A stretch of 11,162 nt of DNA from Bacteroidota bacterium (GTDB lineage Bacteria; Bacteroidota; Bacteroidia; Flavobacteriales; Weeksellaceae): positions 1 to 11,162 of the forward strand of contig JAEZYN010000132.1 of NCBI GenBank assembly GCA_023419095.1, written 5' to 3'. The first letter of the stretch is position 1, and each line of letters begins with the position of its first letter. The notes below the pieces were generated by a model, which worked only from the letters and a program-made list of their open reading frames with translations, was not told where the DNA came from and made no database searches. The position numbers were made by a program, and so were the translations under genes. Of the stretch, positions 4,960-11,162 are shown one piece after another.

Positions 4960-6222
4960 CTACATCGCGCGGAGGCTGCCGCCGCTGGAGGTTTTAATAT
5001 CCGAAACCGACTTAGGTTCACCTTTGTAGCGCACCGATGCTCCGGAACTCGCTGTTCCGCGCACCGAACCCCTTGCATGCACTTTGAGGCTGGAGCCCGA
5101 GGATGCCGAAACGCTGACCGTGTTTGCCACAAGGTTCTGCGCATTGCAGCTGGCCGCACTGGTCAGGTCATAACTGGCTGTATCGGCTTTGCCGGTCACG
5201 GTTGCACTCGAGCCGCTGGTGCCGCTGAAAGTAAAATTCTCCGTATCGATGCCCAAACGCGCGCTGGAGCCGGACGTCAGTTTAAGTGTGCCACTTTTCC
5301 GTGCGGATATATCTGCCGCCAGGTTTGCGCCTGATGTCACTTCCGCCTCAAAACTGTCTTCACGCACCGTATTCAGCGTGATGAAACTGGCCCCCGAAGT
5401 CACCGCCAGCGTACTCAGGCGCGGCGCTTCCACCGTGACGAGCAGTTTTTTGAAATTGAGTCTGCGGTTGTTGCTGTTGTCGATCCCGATGTGCAGGATG
5501 CCGTTTTTCACTTCGGTCACCACATATTGCTGCAGGTCTGCATCCGCATCTACAATAACGCTTTGGTTACTGCCCTGTGTGAAATTCACCTTCACGCCGG
5601 AAGACGCTTTGATACCGGTGAATTTGCCCACGTTCCGAACCTGCACCGCCGCGGTAGCCGTAGGTCTTTCCGGTGCGCTGGTGGATTTTGAGGCCGCATT
5701 CTGGGCTTCATTCACCATTTTGTTCACGTCATCCATTGAGATTTTGCCGTCGAGCATCATGAGCACCGTGTTGCCTTCGGAGCTGATATTTAAGAGCAAA
5801 TCGTCAAGGATGCCGTTACTCGCGTCGGTGGAAAGGAACTTAATCTTGTTATCCTTGCTGTTCACGGTGATGAGTTCTTCGTATTTCATGTTCCGGATCG
5901 AAGCCGCGATATCAGCCTGCAGATTCTTGAACATGAGCGGCGTGATGGTTGCATCCGAATTCGGTGTTCCCGCTACCTCCGGTTTTTCGACGATCAGGAT
6001 TTTTATGCCGTCAATCTTACTTAAAAACGGTTTGATCTGATCGAGTTCCGAATCATTGATGTTGAGTTTATTCAGCATGCTGAACATTGGTTTGGCAATC
6101 TTTATCGAAGTTACGCCTTCGGTTTCCTGGTATTTTTCGAATAACTGGTCGAGTTTTTCTTTCTGCGCATTTACATTTAAAAAAGAAGAGAAAAGGGCGA
6201 ATATAAAGAGTAGCTTTTTCAT
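4960..6222 (-). CDS. Secreted DUF4252 plus GIN-domain (DUF2807) fusion protein
   Basis: The protein has 420 residues. Residues 1-20 are a Sec signal peptide (MKKLLFIFALFSSFLNVNAQ). Residues about 22-175 are a DUF4252 domain, with GIKILIVEK at 72-80, EELITVNSKDNKIKFLS at 115-131 and NTVLMMLDGKISMDDVNKMV at 151-170. A Ser/Ala/Thr-rich linker follows (176-192). Residues about 196-418 are a GIN domain (head GIN, putative adhesin fold), a right-handed beta-helix-like region with SSG/TSG turns recurring about every 18-21 residues (near 206, 275, 296, 316, 335, 354, 373, 391 and 411). It is exported to the periplasm or outer membrane. It follows the membrane protein gene by 62 bp and precedes the DUF4252 lipoprotein gene by 109 bp. 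GIN domains have been called adhesin-like, but no activity is established; a role as envelope sensor or effector is inference from context. Confidence 0.88.
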   Translation of the reverse strand: MKKLLFIFALFSSFLNVNAQKEKLDQLFEKYQETEGVTSIKIAKPMFSMLNKLNINDSELDQIKPFLSKIDGIKILIVEKPEVAGTPNSDATITPLMFKNLQADIAASIRNMKYEELITVNSKDNKIKFLSTDASNGILDDLLLNISSEGNTVLMMLDGKISMDDVNKMVNEAQNAASKSTSAPERPTATAAVQVRNVGKFTGIKASSGVKVNFTQGSNQSVIVDADADLQQYVVTEVKNGILHIGIDNSNNRRLNFKKLLVTVEAPRLSTLAVTSGASFITLNTVREDSFEAEVTSGANLAADISARKSGTLKLTSGSSARLGIDTENFTFSGTSGSSATVTGKADTASYDLTSAASCNAQNLVANTVSVSASSGSSLKVHARGSVRGTASSGASVRYKGEPKSVSDIKTSSGGSLRAM

Positions 6223-6284
6223 GATATTTTAATTTTTTAAGGCTTGATTCTGTTATTAAATGAACTGAGCCGGTGAATGTAATG

Positions 6285-6938
6285 TTAATAGTCGCTGTAG
6301 TCGCCCAGCACATCGGTCTGTGCGACGGTTTTCGAAACGTTTTCAGACAGGATGCGGAAGGAATATTTGGCCACATCGATGGCTTCCTGCTCATCCTCAA
6401 TCCGCTGCCCGTTGATGATTACATAACTGCTGTTGTAATCCGGCACTGTTTCGGTATTTTTGTCTGCAGATTTTTCAGGCGCGCTGTTCTGTACATAGAC
6501 AGGGCGCGTGTTTCGTTTGATCCGGCCTCTTTTGGGCAGTATTTTATCCATTATTTCGGCATCTGTGGTCACCGGAGTTTCGGCTTTAATGCTGTCGGTT
6601 TTAATGGAATCATTCTGCTGAAGGGCGGCGTACCCGATTTCAGGGTTTACTGTTTCTTTCTGTTTAATGATTTCAGATCTCACCAGCTCATCCTGCTCAA
6701 GGCTTCCGGCTTCATTTGAAAATTTAAGGAAAAATCCCAACGAGGCAAGCAGTACAACACTTGCCGCGAGCCAGTAAAACTTTGGAAAAGACGCGCTTTT
6801 CTTTTCTGCGATTTTAATGACAGGCTTTTCTTCTTTTTCAGCTTCGGCCAGGAAATCTTCAAAATCCCAGTTCATTTTTTCTTCCCTAAGCTCCTGGAAG
6901 ATTTCGCTGTATTTATCCTGAGATTTGTCGGTTTTCAT
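6285..6938 (-). CDS. Single-pass membrane protein, probable anti-sigma factor
   Basis: The protein has 217 residues. A charged cytoplasmic N-terminal part (1-53; EIFQELREEKMNWDFEDFLA, then many Glu/Lys) is followed by one transmembrane segment (FYWLAASVVLLASLGFFLKF, 54-73). Next comes a low-complexity periplasmic region with repeated DSIK (110-118) and a more ordered C-terminal part (YVIINGQRIEDEQEAIDVAK, 172-191). This layout, and the start codon lying 26 bp inside the end of the ECF sigma gene, are typical of a sigma/anti-sigma pair with translational coupling. No zinc-binding anti-sigma motif (HxxxCxxC) is present, so if it is an anti-sigma factor it is not of the ZAS type. The assignment comes from position and topology, not from a recognised domain. 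Confidence 0.65.
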   Translation of the reverse strand: MKTDKSQDKYSEIFQELREEKMNWDFEDFLAEAEKEEKPVIKIAEKKSASFPKFYWLAASVVLLASLGFFLKFSNEAGSLEQDELVRSEIIKQKETVNPEIGYAALQQNDSIKTDSIKAETPVTTDAEIMDKILPKRGRIKRNTRPVYVQNSAPEKSADKNTETVPDYNSSYVIINGQRIEDEQEAIDVAKYSFRILSENVSKTVAQTDVLGDYSDY

Positions 6939-7422
6939 AATTCATCAATTGGGTGATCTGTTCCTTAATTTTCTGTCTCGCACGCATCAGGTTGACCCTT
7001 ACTGCGTTTTCTTCCATATCCAGCGTTTCCGCTATCTCTGAAATGTCGTATTCTTCTACATCTCTGAGGTGAATGACGGCTTTCTGCTTCTCGGGCAACT
7101 GCCTGATGAAACCGAGAATATGCTCTTTCATATTATTGGTTTCCATCTGATAAAGCTCGCTTCTGTGAAGCTGAAAATCTGCAAAACCCATTTTCACGTC
7201 GTGATGCTTTAACCTGTTCAGGCACTCATTCTTTACCGAACGCATTGCATAAGATCTGATGTTTCCGAAGGTGGCCAGCTCTTCTTTTTTCTGCCAGAAC
7301 TTCATCATGAGGTCCTGCACCACATCTTCAGCCTCGTCACTGCTCAGCACAAATCTTTTCGCAAAACGGTACATCTCATCCTTGAGACAGAATACCGTAT
7401 CCTTAAAGATTGCATGAGTCAT
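6913..7422 (-). CDS. ECF-type RNA polymerase sigma factor
   Basis: The protein has 169 residues, the usual ECF length. Sigma region 2 spans about 8-75 (DEAEDVVQDLMMKFWQKKEE at 29-48 is the region 2.1/2.2 core-binding helix; NIRSYAMRSVKNECLNRLKH, 54-73, is the region 2.3/2.4 promoter-recognition part). Region 4 spans about 103-155 with the helix-turn-helix YDISEIAETLDMEENAVRVN (125-144) and MRARQKIKE (146-154). It directs RNA polymerase to a set of promoters with their own -35/-10 sequences. The ATG at 7422 gives the expected N-terminus. The neighbouring membrane protein gene overlaps its end, and two exported DUF4252 proteins follow, so envelope-related targets are likely. A GTAAC/GTC-type promoter candidate directly upstream suggests it transcribes its own gene. 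Confidence 0.93.
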   Translation of the reverse strand: MTHAIFKDTVFCLKDEMYRFAKRFVLSSDEAEDVVQDLMMKFWQKKEELATFGNIRSYAMRSVKNECLNRLKHHDVKMGFADFQLHRSELYQMETNNMKEHILGFIRQLPEKQKAVIHLRDVEEYDISEIAETLDMEENAVRVNLMRARQKIKEQITQLMNYENRQISG

Positions 7423-7437
7423 AGCTTAGTTTATAGG

Positions 7438-7467
7438 TAAGACAGTGAAGTTCGGGATTTTGTTACA
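7438..7467 (-). promoter_or_regulatory. Candidate ECF-type promoter of the sigma factor gene
   Basis: On the minus strand TGTAAC (7467-7462) is followed after 18 bp by GTCTTA (7443-7438), 15 bp before the sigma ATG. GTAAC-like -35 and GTC-containing -10 elements are typical of ECF promoters, which often precede the sigma gene itself. The deduced transcript leader would be very short. A Bacteroidota housekeeping promoter (TAnnTTTG) is not evident nearby. Assigned by motif only. Confidence 0.4.
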
Positions 7468-7532
7468 TCTTTTTTAAAAAAATGTTTTTTAATTTTTTTT
7501 GGGGGAAGTTGAAAGCGCGGGTTTGCGCGGGG

Positions 7533-7775
7533 GTTTAGTTCTTTTGCCTTGATGCAAAAGAACCAAAAGATCAAGACTTGGATCTTTTTGCTAAAATTAT
7601 CAATGAGTTTCTAAAATTTCCTAAAGTGACTCCCTCTGGTCGTCGAACCACTACGTTAGGTTTCGGGCGGAGACAATTGGTTTTCTTCGATTGAAATGGC
7701 TTGCCGCCACTCAGACAAAGGAAATTTTTTAACGAAACTCATTGATAATTTTTTAACGCAAAAATCTCCTAAGTC
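7533..7775 (-). repeat. Interspersed repeat element with terminal hairpin, copy 2 (inverted)
   Basis: Read on the minus strand from 7775: GACTTAGGAG, TTTTTGCGTTAAAAAATTA, CTGAGTGGCGGCAAGCCAT, AATCGAAGAA, CTCCGCCCGA, AACCTAACGTAGTGGTTCGA, GGGAGTCA, TTTTAGCAAAAAG, ATCCAAGTCTTGATC, GGTTCTTTTGC. It ends in the same perfect 10-bp hairpin at 7538-7563 and the terminal GAACTAAAC. This is the most complete copy: it contains both the blocks of 382-615 and those of 1-75. It lies between the second barrel gene and the sigma gene. A 62-codon frame crosses it, but its peptide is a translation of the repeat and is not supported as a gene. Confidence 0.8.
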
Positions 7776-7813
7776 ATTTTTCAACACCCTTAAATTCGCA
7801 AATCCTGCATGTC

Positions 7814-7883
7814 CTCTGTGAGTCCAGTGTTTCTCTGTGGTCAAATTGCAACCGATGTTTAGCCTCGCTTAGAGGTCTCTGTG
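7814..7883 (-). repeat. CACAGAG-type degenerate repeats
   Basis: CTCTGTG occurs at 7814-7820, 7833-7839 and 7877-7883, in contexts such as CCTCTGTGAGTCCAGTGTTT and CTCTCTGTGG-like words; on the minus strand these read CCACAGAGAAACACTGG. Intergenic sequence with repeated ACCACAGAG words is found in many environmental bacteria. Together with the repeat element it fills the 573 bp between the barrel gene and the sigma gene; no gene is visible in this gap. Confidence 0.5.
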
Positions 7884-7926
7884 CATCCACTTTTTCGCCG
7901 TGATTAAAGTTTTTATGGCGGCATTC

Positions 7927-7970
7927 AAAAAAGTATTCGGGCAGCCAAATATTTAGCCACCCGAATACTT
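7927..7970 (-). terminator. Intrinsic terminator of the downstream barrel gene
   Basis: On the minus strand AAGTATTCGGG (7970-7960) and CCCGAATACTT (7941-7931) form a perfect 11-bp stem around an 18-base loop that itself contains AAATATTT. The stem runs directly into TTTTG, giving a T run of six with the stem end. It starts 26 bp after the stop of the barrel gene at 7996, the expected place. Confidence 0.85.
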
Positions 7971-7995
7971 AAATATTTAAACACTCAATAACTCT

Positions 7996-9213
7996 CTAGA
8001 AGAGATTGTAACTCAAGATTATTGACATGGATTTATATTCTGATGTAAACGAAATGTAATCTGCGGTAATTCCTCTATTTGTGAAAATCCTGAATTCAGC
8101 CGCAAACTTATTTAAGTAATTGTATCCTAACCCAAAAGCTAATGCAGGATCTGATGCAACATCTAAATTGTTATTTAATAAAGTAGTTGGATTGCGGTAG
8201 ATCTCTATTTTTGAGTTCATAGGAACATCTGCTACGTATTGACCATTAATAAAAAATTTTGAATTGTCGCTTAGATGTATATAATAGCGTATACCAAATG
8301 GTATCTCGATGGATCTATAATCTACGGAAGTTTCAAGGTTGGCAGGAACACTGTAATTTAAATCCTGATTAACTGTATTTCTAAAATATCGATAATTTGG
8401 TTCTGCGATAACGGCCCACTTATTATTATTGAAAGGTAAAAAGTATTCGAACTCTATTCCCAACCCGAAATTTGTTTGGCTACCAAAATCTGTATGAATT
8501 GGTCCATCGGCCCGGGTGAGGTTAGATGAAGAAAAATTAACTCTGGGACGGATATTCACGTTAAATCTGTCAGATCTTTTTTGTTCGGGTTGCTGATAAT
8601 CAGGGTCCAGACATCTATTCTGAGCTACAAATAAATCAACAAGTTCTTTCTCCCCATATCCAATATTCTTGAATTTTCGTTCGTTTACACTGGCACATAT
8701 AAAATTTTCCTCCAACTGCATTTGGAAGTCGTTGTTATATGCAACCTTATTATGATCAATTAGGAAGGCCTTGTAAATCAGTTGCGTGATTTCGCCACTA
8801 TTTAATTGGAAAAAATACCTTGTAATATTTCCCTCGCGATATTTATAAAGACGAGCATTTCCGTCAACCATCTCTTTTAAAAACAGGGTTTCCTCTACAA
8901 ATTCGGGTGCCCGCTGGGTGCTTAGACTGCTTAAAACAGAGCTTGAGCGGTCTAATTTTACATCCGCGCGTACAAACTTGGCTCCATTATATACTTTAAA
9001 TTCTTTTACGTCTTTTATATCACCGGTTTTTACTTCTTCCGACTCTGAATTTTTGTACTGGAAAGATGTGGGATTTAAATCCCAGTCAACATTTTTAATC
9101 AACACTTCTGCTTTTTCACCGGCATCGTTGATGTAATAACCGTTTTCGAATTTGATTTGTGCTGCAGACCATCCACAAACGAACAGCAGTGCAAAGAGTA
9201 ATTTTGTATTCAT
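7996..9213 (-). CDS. Outer-membrane beta-barrel protein, paralogue A
   Basis: The protein has 405 residues from the ATG at 9213. A Sec signal peptide occupies residues 1-19 (MNTKLLFALLFVCGWSAAQ). The mature part starts with a conserved beta-rich N-terminal domain (IKFENGYYINDAGEKAEVLI onward, to about residue 200, including AQNRCLDP with a conserved Cys). From about FNVNIRPRVNF (near 214) an alternating amphipathic pattern leads to the C-terminal ILSYNLF, whose final Phe is the usual outer-membrane assembly signal. It resembles the porin-like OMP_b-brl proteins of flavobacteria; a function is not known. Over half of the positions match the neighbouring paralogue by eye. A paaI remnant precedes it and a strong terminator follows. 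Its synonymous sites look AT-richer than the paralogue's (one comparable 60-base stretch: 35% versus 43% GC). Confidence 0.82.
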   Translation of the reverse strand: MNTKLLFALLFVCGWSAAQIKFENGYYINDAGEKAEVLIKNVDWDLNPTSFQYKNSESEEVKTGDIKDVKEFKVYNGAKFVRADVKLDRSSSVLSSLSTQRAPEFVEETLFLKEMVDGNARLYKYREGNITRYFFQLNSGEITQLIYKAFLIDHNKVAYNNDFQMQLEENFICASVNERKFKNIGYGEKELVDLFVAQNRCLDPDYQQPEQKRSDRFNVNIRPRVNFSSSNLTRADGPIHTDFGSQTNFGLGIEFEYFLPFNNNKWAVIAEPNYRYFRNTVNQDLNYSVPANLETSVDYRSIEIPFGIRYYIHLSDNSKFFINGQYVADVPMNSKIEIYRNPTTLLNNNLDVASDPALAFGLGYNYLNKFAAEFRIFTNRGITADYISFTSEYKSMSIILSYNLF

Positions 9214-9236
9214 TAAAAAGATTTAGAAAGTGAAGT

Positions 9237-9350
9237 TTAAAGATCCGTGACTTTTTTATCAATTTTATACACCGTTCCCTGGAAAGAAGCCATTAAAAAC
9301 TTTGTGCTGATTGGTGATCGAAATGTAATAAACGCCGGTTTTACGGCGAT
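9237..9350 (-). pseudogene. Remnant of the 3' end of a PaaI-type thioesterase gene
   Basis: The minus strand encodes RKTGVYYISITNQ in one frame and MASFQGTVYKIDKKVTDL with a stop at 9237 in another. The intact thioesterase at 10753 ends RKTGVYDISIRNQ...VASFRGTVYKIDKKVTNL. The shift is explained by one extra base: 16 instead of 15 nucleotides between the NQ codons and the Ala codon, probably in the TTTTT run. Nothing upstream of about codon 35 from the end is preserved, and a repeat-element fragment begins within some ten bases. It lies 23 bp before the barrel gene, the same relative position as intact paaI before the other barrel gene (54 bp). It is therefore a decayed relic of a duplicated paaI-barrel unit. 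Confidence 0.85.
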
Positions 9351-9360
9351 ACATAGCTAT

Positions 9361-9430
9361 TGCCGCCACTCGAACATTGGGAATTTTTTTAAACGCGCAT
9401 TGATTAAACTTTTTTAACGCAAATATCGTT
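9361..9430 (-). repeat. Fragment of the interspersed repeat element
   Basis: On the minus strand, from about 9430, TATTTGCGTTAAAAAAGTTT, AATCAATG, GTTTAAAAAAATTCCCAATG and CGAGTGGCGGCA follow the left part of the element at 7775-7700 (TTTGCGTTAAAAAATTATCA, CGTTAAAAAATTTCC, GAGTGGCGGCA). The right part with the terminal hairpin is missing. It sits exactly between the stop of barrel gene B and the broken edge of the paaI remnant, so it marks or caused the junction of the duplication. Confidence 0.65.
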
Positions 9431-9474
9431 TTGAAGTCTCTAATTCAGATGGTACAGTGCTATAAGAATGCTTG

Positions 9475-10698
9475 TCAAAAAAGGTTATAGCTCAGGATGA
9501 ACGAAGTGTTTTTAAAATTACTCGTGTAACCTCTGTTTTCTGGGAAAAACGACCTGTCTGTGAAAACCCTGAACTCCGCGCCAAATTTATTGTTGAAACT
9601 GTAGCCTAAGCCGAATCCTGCCGCGGGCTCCACTCCTCCCTCGAAATCGGTTGACAGTAATAAAGAGGTGCCGCTGGTGATCGATGCATCAGCACCAACC
9701 GGGATATCAAATACATACAGTGCATTGACAAATAGCTTAGATTTGGGAGACAGATGCATATAATAACGGATACCAAACGGTAATTCAACTGCCTTATAGT
9801 CTATTGCAGCGTCAATGGGGCCTGAGTTGATGTCGTAGGTCCTGAAATATTGCGTCAAACTGCTTTCATAATAGCGATAATTGGGTTCCGCAACAATGGC
9901 CCATCTACTCTTTCCAAATGGAAGAATGTATTCAAGCTCGAGACCAAGGCCAAATGTCGTCTGGCTGCCAAAATCTGTGTCAAGGTTATAACCAGCGTTT
10001 TGTGCGGTAAAAGAACTGAAATTAGCTCTTGGACGGATATTCACATTAAACTGTTTTGTCGAGGTTTTTTCAACTTCCGCAAAGTTCGGGTCAAGGCAGC
10101 GGTTTTGGGCTATAAATAAGATGATCAGCGCTTTTTCCTCATGCCAGATATTGGTAAAACCAGTCTGCGAGTCGGTTTTGCACGTAAAACTTTCTCTGAG
10201 CTGTTTCTGGAAATCCATATTGTACGCAACCTGGTCATTGGAAACCAAATACGGTTTGTAAATCAGCACAGTGATTTCGCCGTCATTCATCTGGTAAAAA
10301 TAGCGGTTGATGCCGCCGTCGCTGTATTTGAAAAGACGCGCCTTTCCGGCTACCAGTTCTTTCAGAAAAACCGTTTCACGCTTATAATCAGGTTCAGCTT
10401 TGTATGTCAAATCGCTTAACCGTTGGCTCGCACGGTCGATTTGTACGTTGGCGCGTACATATTTATCACCATTGTAGGCTTTGAATTCCTGCACGTCCTT
10501 GATGGTGGCGGTTTTCACTTCATCAGCTTCGGATTGTTTGTATTGGAATGAAACCGGATTGACAATCCAATCAAGATCCCGTATCAGGACTTCTGTTTTT
10601 TCACCAGCATTGTTGATGTAATATCCGTTTTCGAATTTGATCTGTGAAGATAGAAATGCTGAAAACATCAGCATGCAGAGAAGTAAAGTTTGTTTCAT
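9475..10698 (-). CDS. Outer-membrane beta-barrel protein, paralogue B
   Basis: The protein has 407 residues from the ATG at 10698, with a signal peptide (MKQTLLLCMLMFSAFLSSQ). Its architecture matches paralogue A: the N-terminal domain begins IKFENGYYINNAGEKTEVLI, AQNRCLDP is preserved near residue 200, the barrel starts near FNVNIRPRANF, and the end is FILSYNLF. Conserved blocks (KARLFKYSDGGINRYFYQMN, ELPFGIRYYMHLSPKSKLFV) indicate a common ancestor by duplication, while loops in the barrel half differ most, as expected for surface-exposed segments. It follows the paaI gene by 54 bp on the same strand and could share its transcript. Substrate or binding partner is unknown. Confidence 0.82.
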   Translation of the reverse strand: MKQTLLLCMLMFSAFLSSQIKFENGYYINNAGEKTEVLIRDLDWIVNPVSFQYKQSEADEVKTATIKDVQEFKAYNGDKYVRANVQIDRASQRLSDLTYKAEPDYKRETVFLKELVAGKARLFKYSDGGINRYFYQMNDGEITVLIYKPYLVSNDQVAYNMDFQKQLRESFTCKTDSQTGFTNIWHEEKALIILFIAQNRCLDPNFAEVEKTSTKQFNVNIRPRANFSSFTAQNAGYNLDTDFGSQTTFGLGLELEYILPFGKSRWAIVAEPNYRYYESSLTQYFRTYDINSGPIDAAIDYKAVELPFGIRYYMHLSPKSKLFVNALYVFDIPVGADASITSGTSLLLSTDFEGGVEPAAGFGLGYSFNNKFGAEFRVFTDRSFFPENRGYTSNFKNTSFILSYNLF

Positions 10699-10752
10699 GA
10701 AAGAATTTATAATGTCAAAATGTTAAAAAACACTAAAACTAAACATTTCAAG

Positions 10753-11162
10753 TTATAAGTTCGTCACTTTCTTATCAATTTTATAGACCGTGCCGCGAAA
10801 ACTAGCTACCAGAATATCATTTTGGTTACGGATTGAAATATCATAAACCCCGGTTTTTCGGGTATCGGAAATTAAAATAGATTCTGCAGTTAATGTATCA
10901 CCCATTTTCACCGCTTTCGTAAAATTCATCGCGCAGTGCAAAGCTACTGAAGCGTCATTCGTGTTATTGCTGGAAAATGCGAGTGCTGAATCTGCCAGTG
11001 AAAACGTTATGCCCCCGTGAACAGTTCTTAAACCGTTGATCATTTCCTGTTTTACCGGCATTTCGATACGGCAGTATTTTTCGCGGACTTCGATGAGTCT
11101 GATGCCCATCCACTGTGAAAAGTGATCCTGAGTGAGCATGTATTGGGCGAGTTCGTGTGGCG
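10753..11162 (-). CDS. paaI: PaaI-type hotdog-fold acyl-CoA thioesterase, 5' end outside the window
   Basis: The fragment shows the full hotdog core of PaaI, the thioesterase that hydrolyses hydroxyphenylacetyl-CoA-type intermediates in aerobic phenylacetate degradation. Counting from the in-frame Met at 11139, N35-G36, the motif H41-G42-G43 and Asp50 nine residues after the His match the catalytic set of Escherichia coli PaaI. FSLADSALAFSSN, GDTLTAE, RKTGVYDISIRNQ and SFRGTVYKI follow the family closely. An ATG at 11139 could start a 128-residue protein. However, the frame stays open to the edge (PHELAQY precedes that Met), and family members usually have such residues before the Met, so the true start is probably just beyond 11162. 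Other paa genes are not in view, so the pathway link is by family, not by context. Confidence 0.88.
   Translation of the reverse strand, partial: PHELAQYMLTQDHFSQWMGIRLIEVREKYCRIEMPVKQEMINGLRTVHGGITFSLADSALAFSSNNTNDASVALHCAMNFTKAVKMGDTLTAESILISDTRKTGVYDISIRNQNDILVASFRGTVYKIDKKVTNL

Noticed and set aside
4851..5159. 103-codon N-terminal extension of the DUF4252 lipoprotein frame
   Set aside because: It overlaps the end of the fusion gene in another frame and translates simple repeats; the internal ATG at 4850 begins a textbook lipoprotein signal.
5189..6040. 283-codon plus-strand frame
   Set aside because: It is antisense to the GIN/DUF4252 gene; the openness follows from the Ser/Ala/Val-rich codons of that gene, and the peptide has no domain-like features.
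7656..7844. 62-codon minus-strand frame ending in SPPET
   Set aside because: It is a translation of the interspersed repeat element; the copy at 382-615 is frame-disrupted, so no protein is being conserved.
11137..11139. ATG at 11139 as the start of paaI
   Set aside because: The frame continues to the window edge with family-like residues (ELAQY) before this Met, so I treat the gene as 5'-truncated by the window.

Overview
The window looks like a piece of a Bacteroidota chromosome, most likely from the Chryseobacterium/Kaistella group of Flavobacteriia. This rests on gene content (DUF4252 and GIN-domain proteins, paired porin-like beta-barrels ending in Phe, a GIY-YIG mini-gene among intergenic repeats), on AT-rich gene starts without a clear Shine-Dalgarno, and on repeat families I associate with that group. 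All protein genes except the GIY-YIG nuclease are on the minus strand.

Layout in plus coordinates. 1-840 is a dense patch of interspersed repeats whose last copy supplies the stop codon of an ABC-2 polysaccharide-export permease (835-1683, minus). 1684-3590 is mostly non-coding. It holds at least ten copies of a short hairpin repeat (core GTCATCCCGACGAAGGAGGG), CT/TCAAAT-rich tails, inverted partner repeats, and one GIY-YIG nuclease gene (2903-3211, plus) bracketed by 41-bp direct repeats exactly 400 bp apart. 3591-3722 (minus) encodes a 43-residue basic protein. 3881-4177 (minus) encodes a truncated response-regulator receiver domain.

7422-4329 (minus) is a four-gene block: ECF sigma factor, single-pass membrane protein overlapping it by 26 bp (probable anti-sigma factor), secreted DUF4252 + GIN-domain fusion, and DUF4252 lipoprotein. 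An ECF-type promoter candidate lies in front and a terminator-like hairpin behind. It reads as a self-regulated envelope-response module: sigma and its membrane partner sense a state, and two exported DUF4252 proteins are probable outputs or feedback components.

7423-7995 carries a second, inverted copy of the repeat element seen near 382-615, CACAGAG-type repeats and a strong terminator. 7996-11162 (minus) contains a PaaI-type thioesterase (its start lies beyond the window edge), a beta-barrel outer-membrane protein, a decayed remnant of the 3' end of paaI, and a second, AT-richer paralogue of the beta-barrel gene. The order shows a tandem duplication of a paaI-barrel unit, with a repeat-element fragment between the two units.

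The points most worth following are the GIY-YIG/hairpin-repeat locus, the repeat element that ends in a gene's stop codon, and the duplicated paaI-barrel unit.
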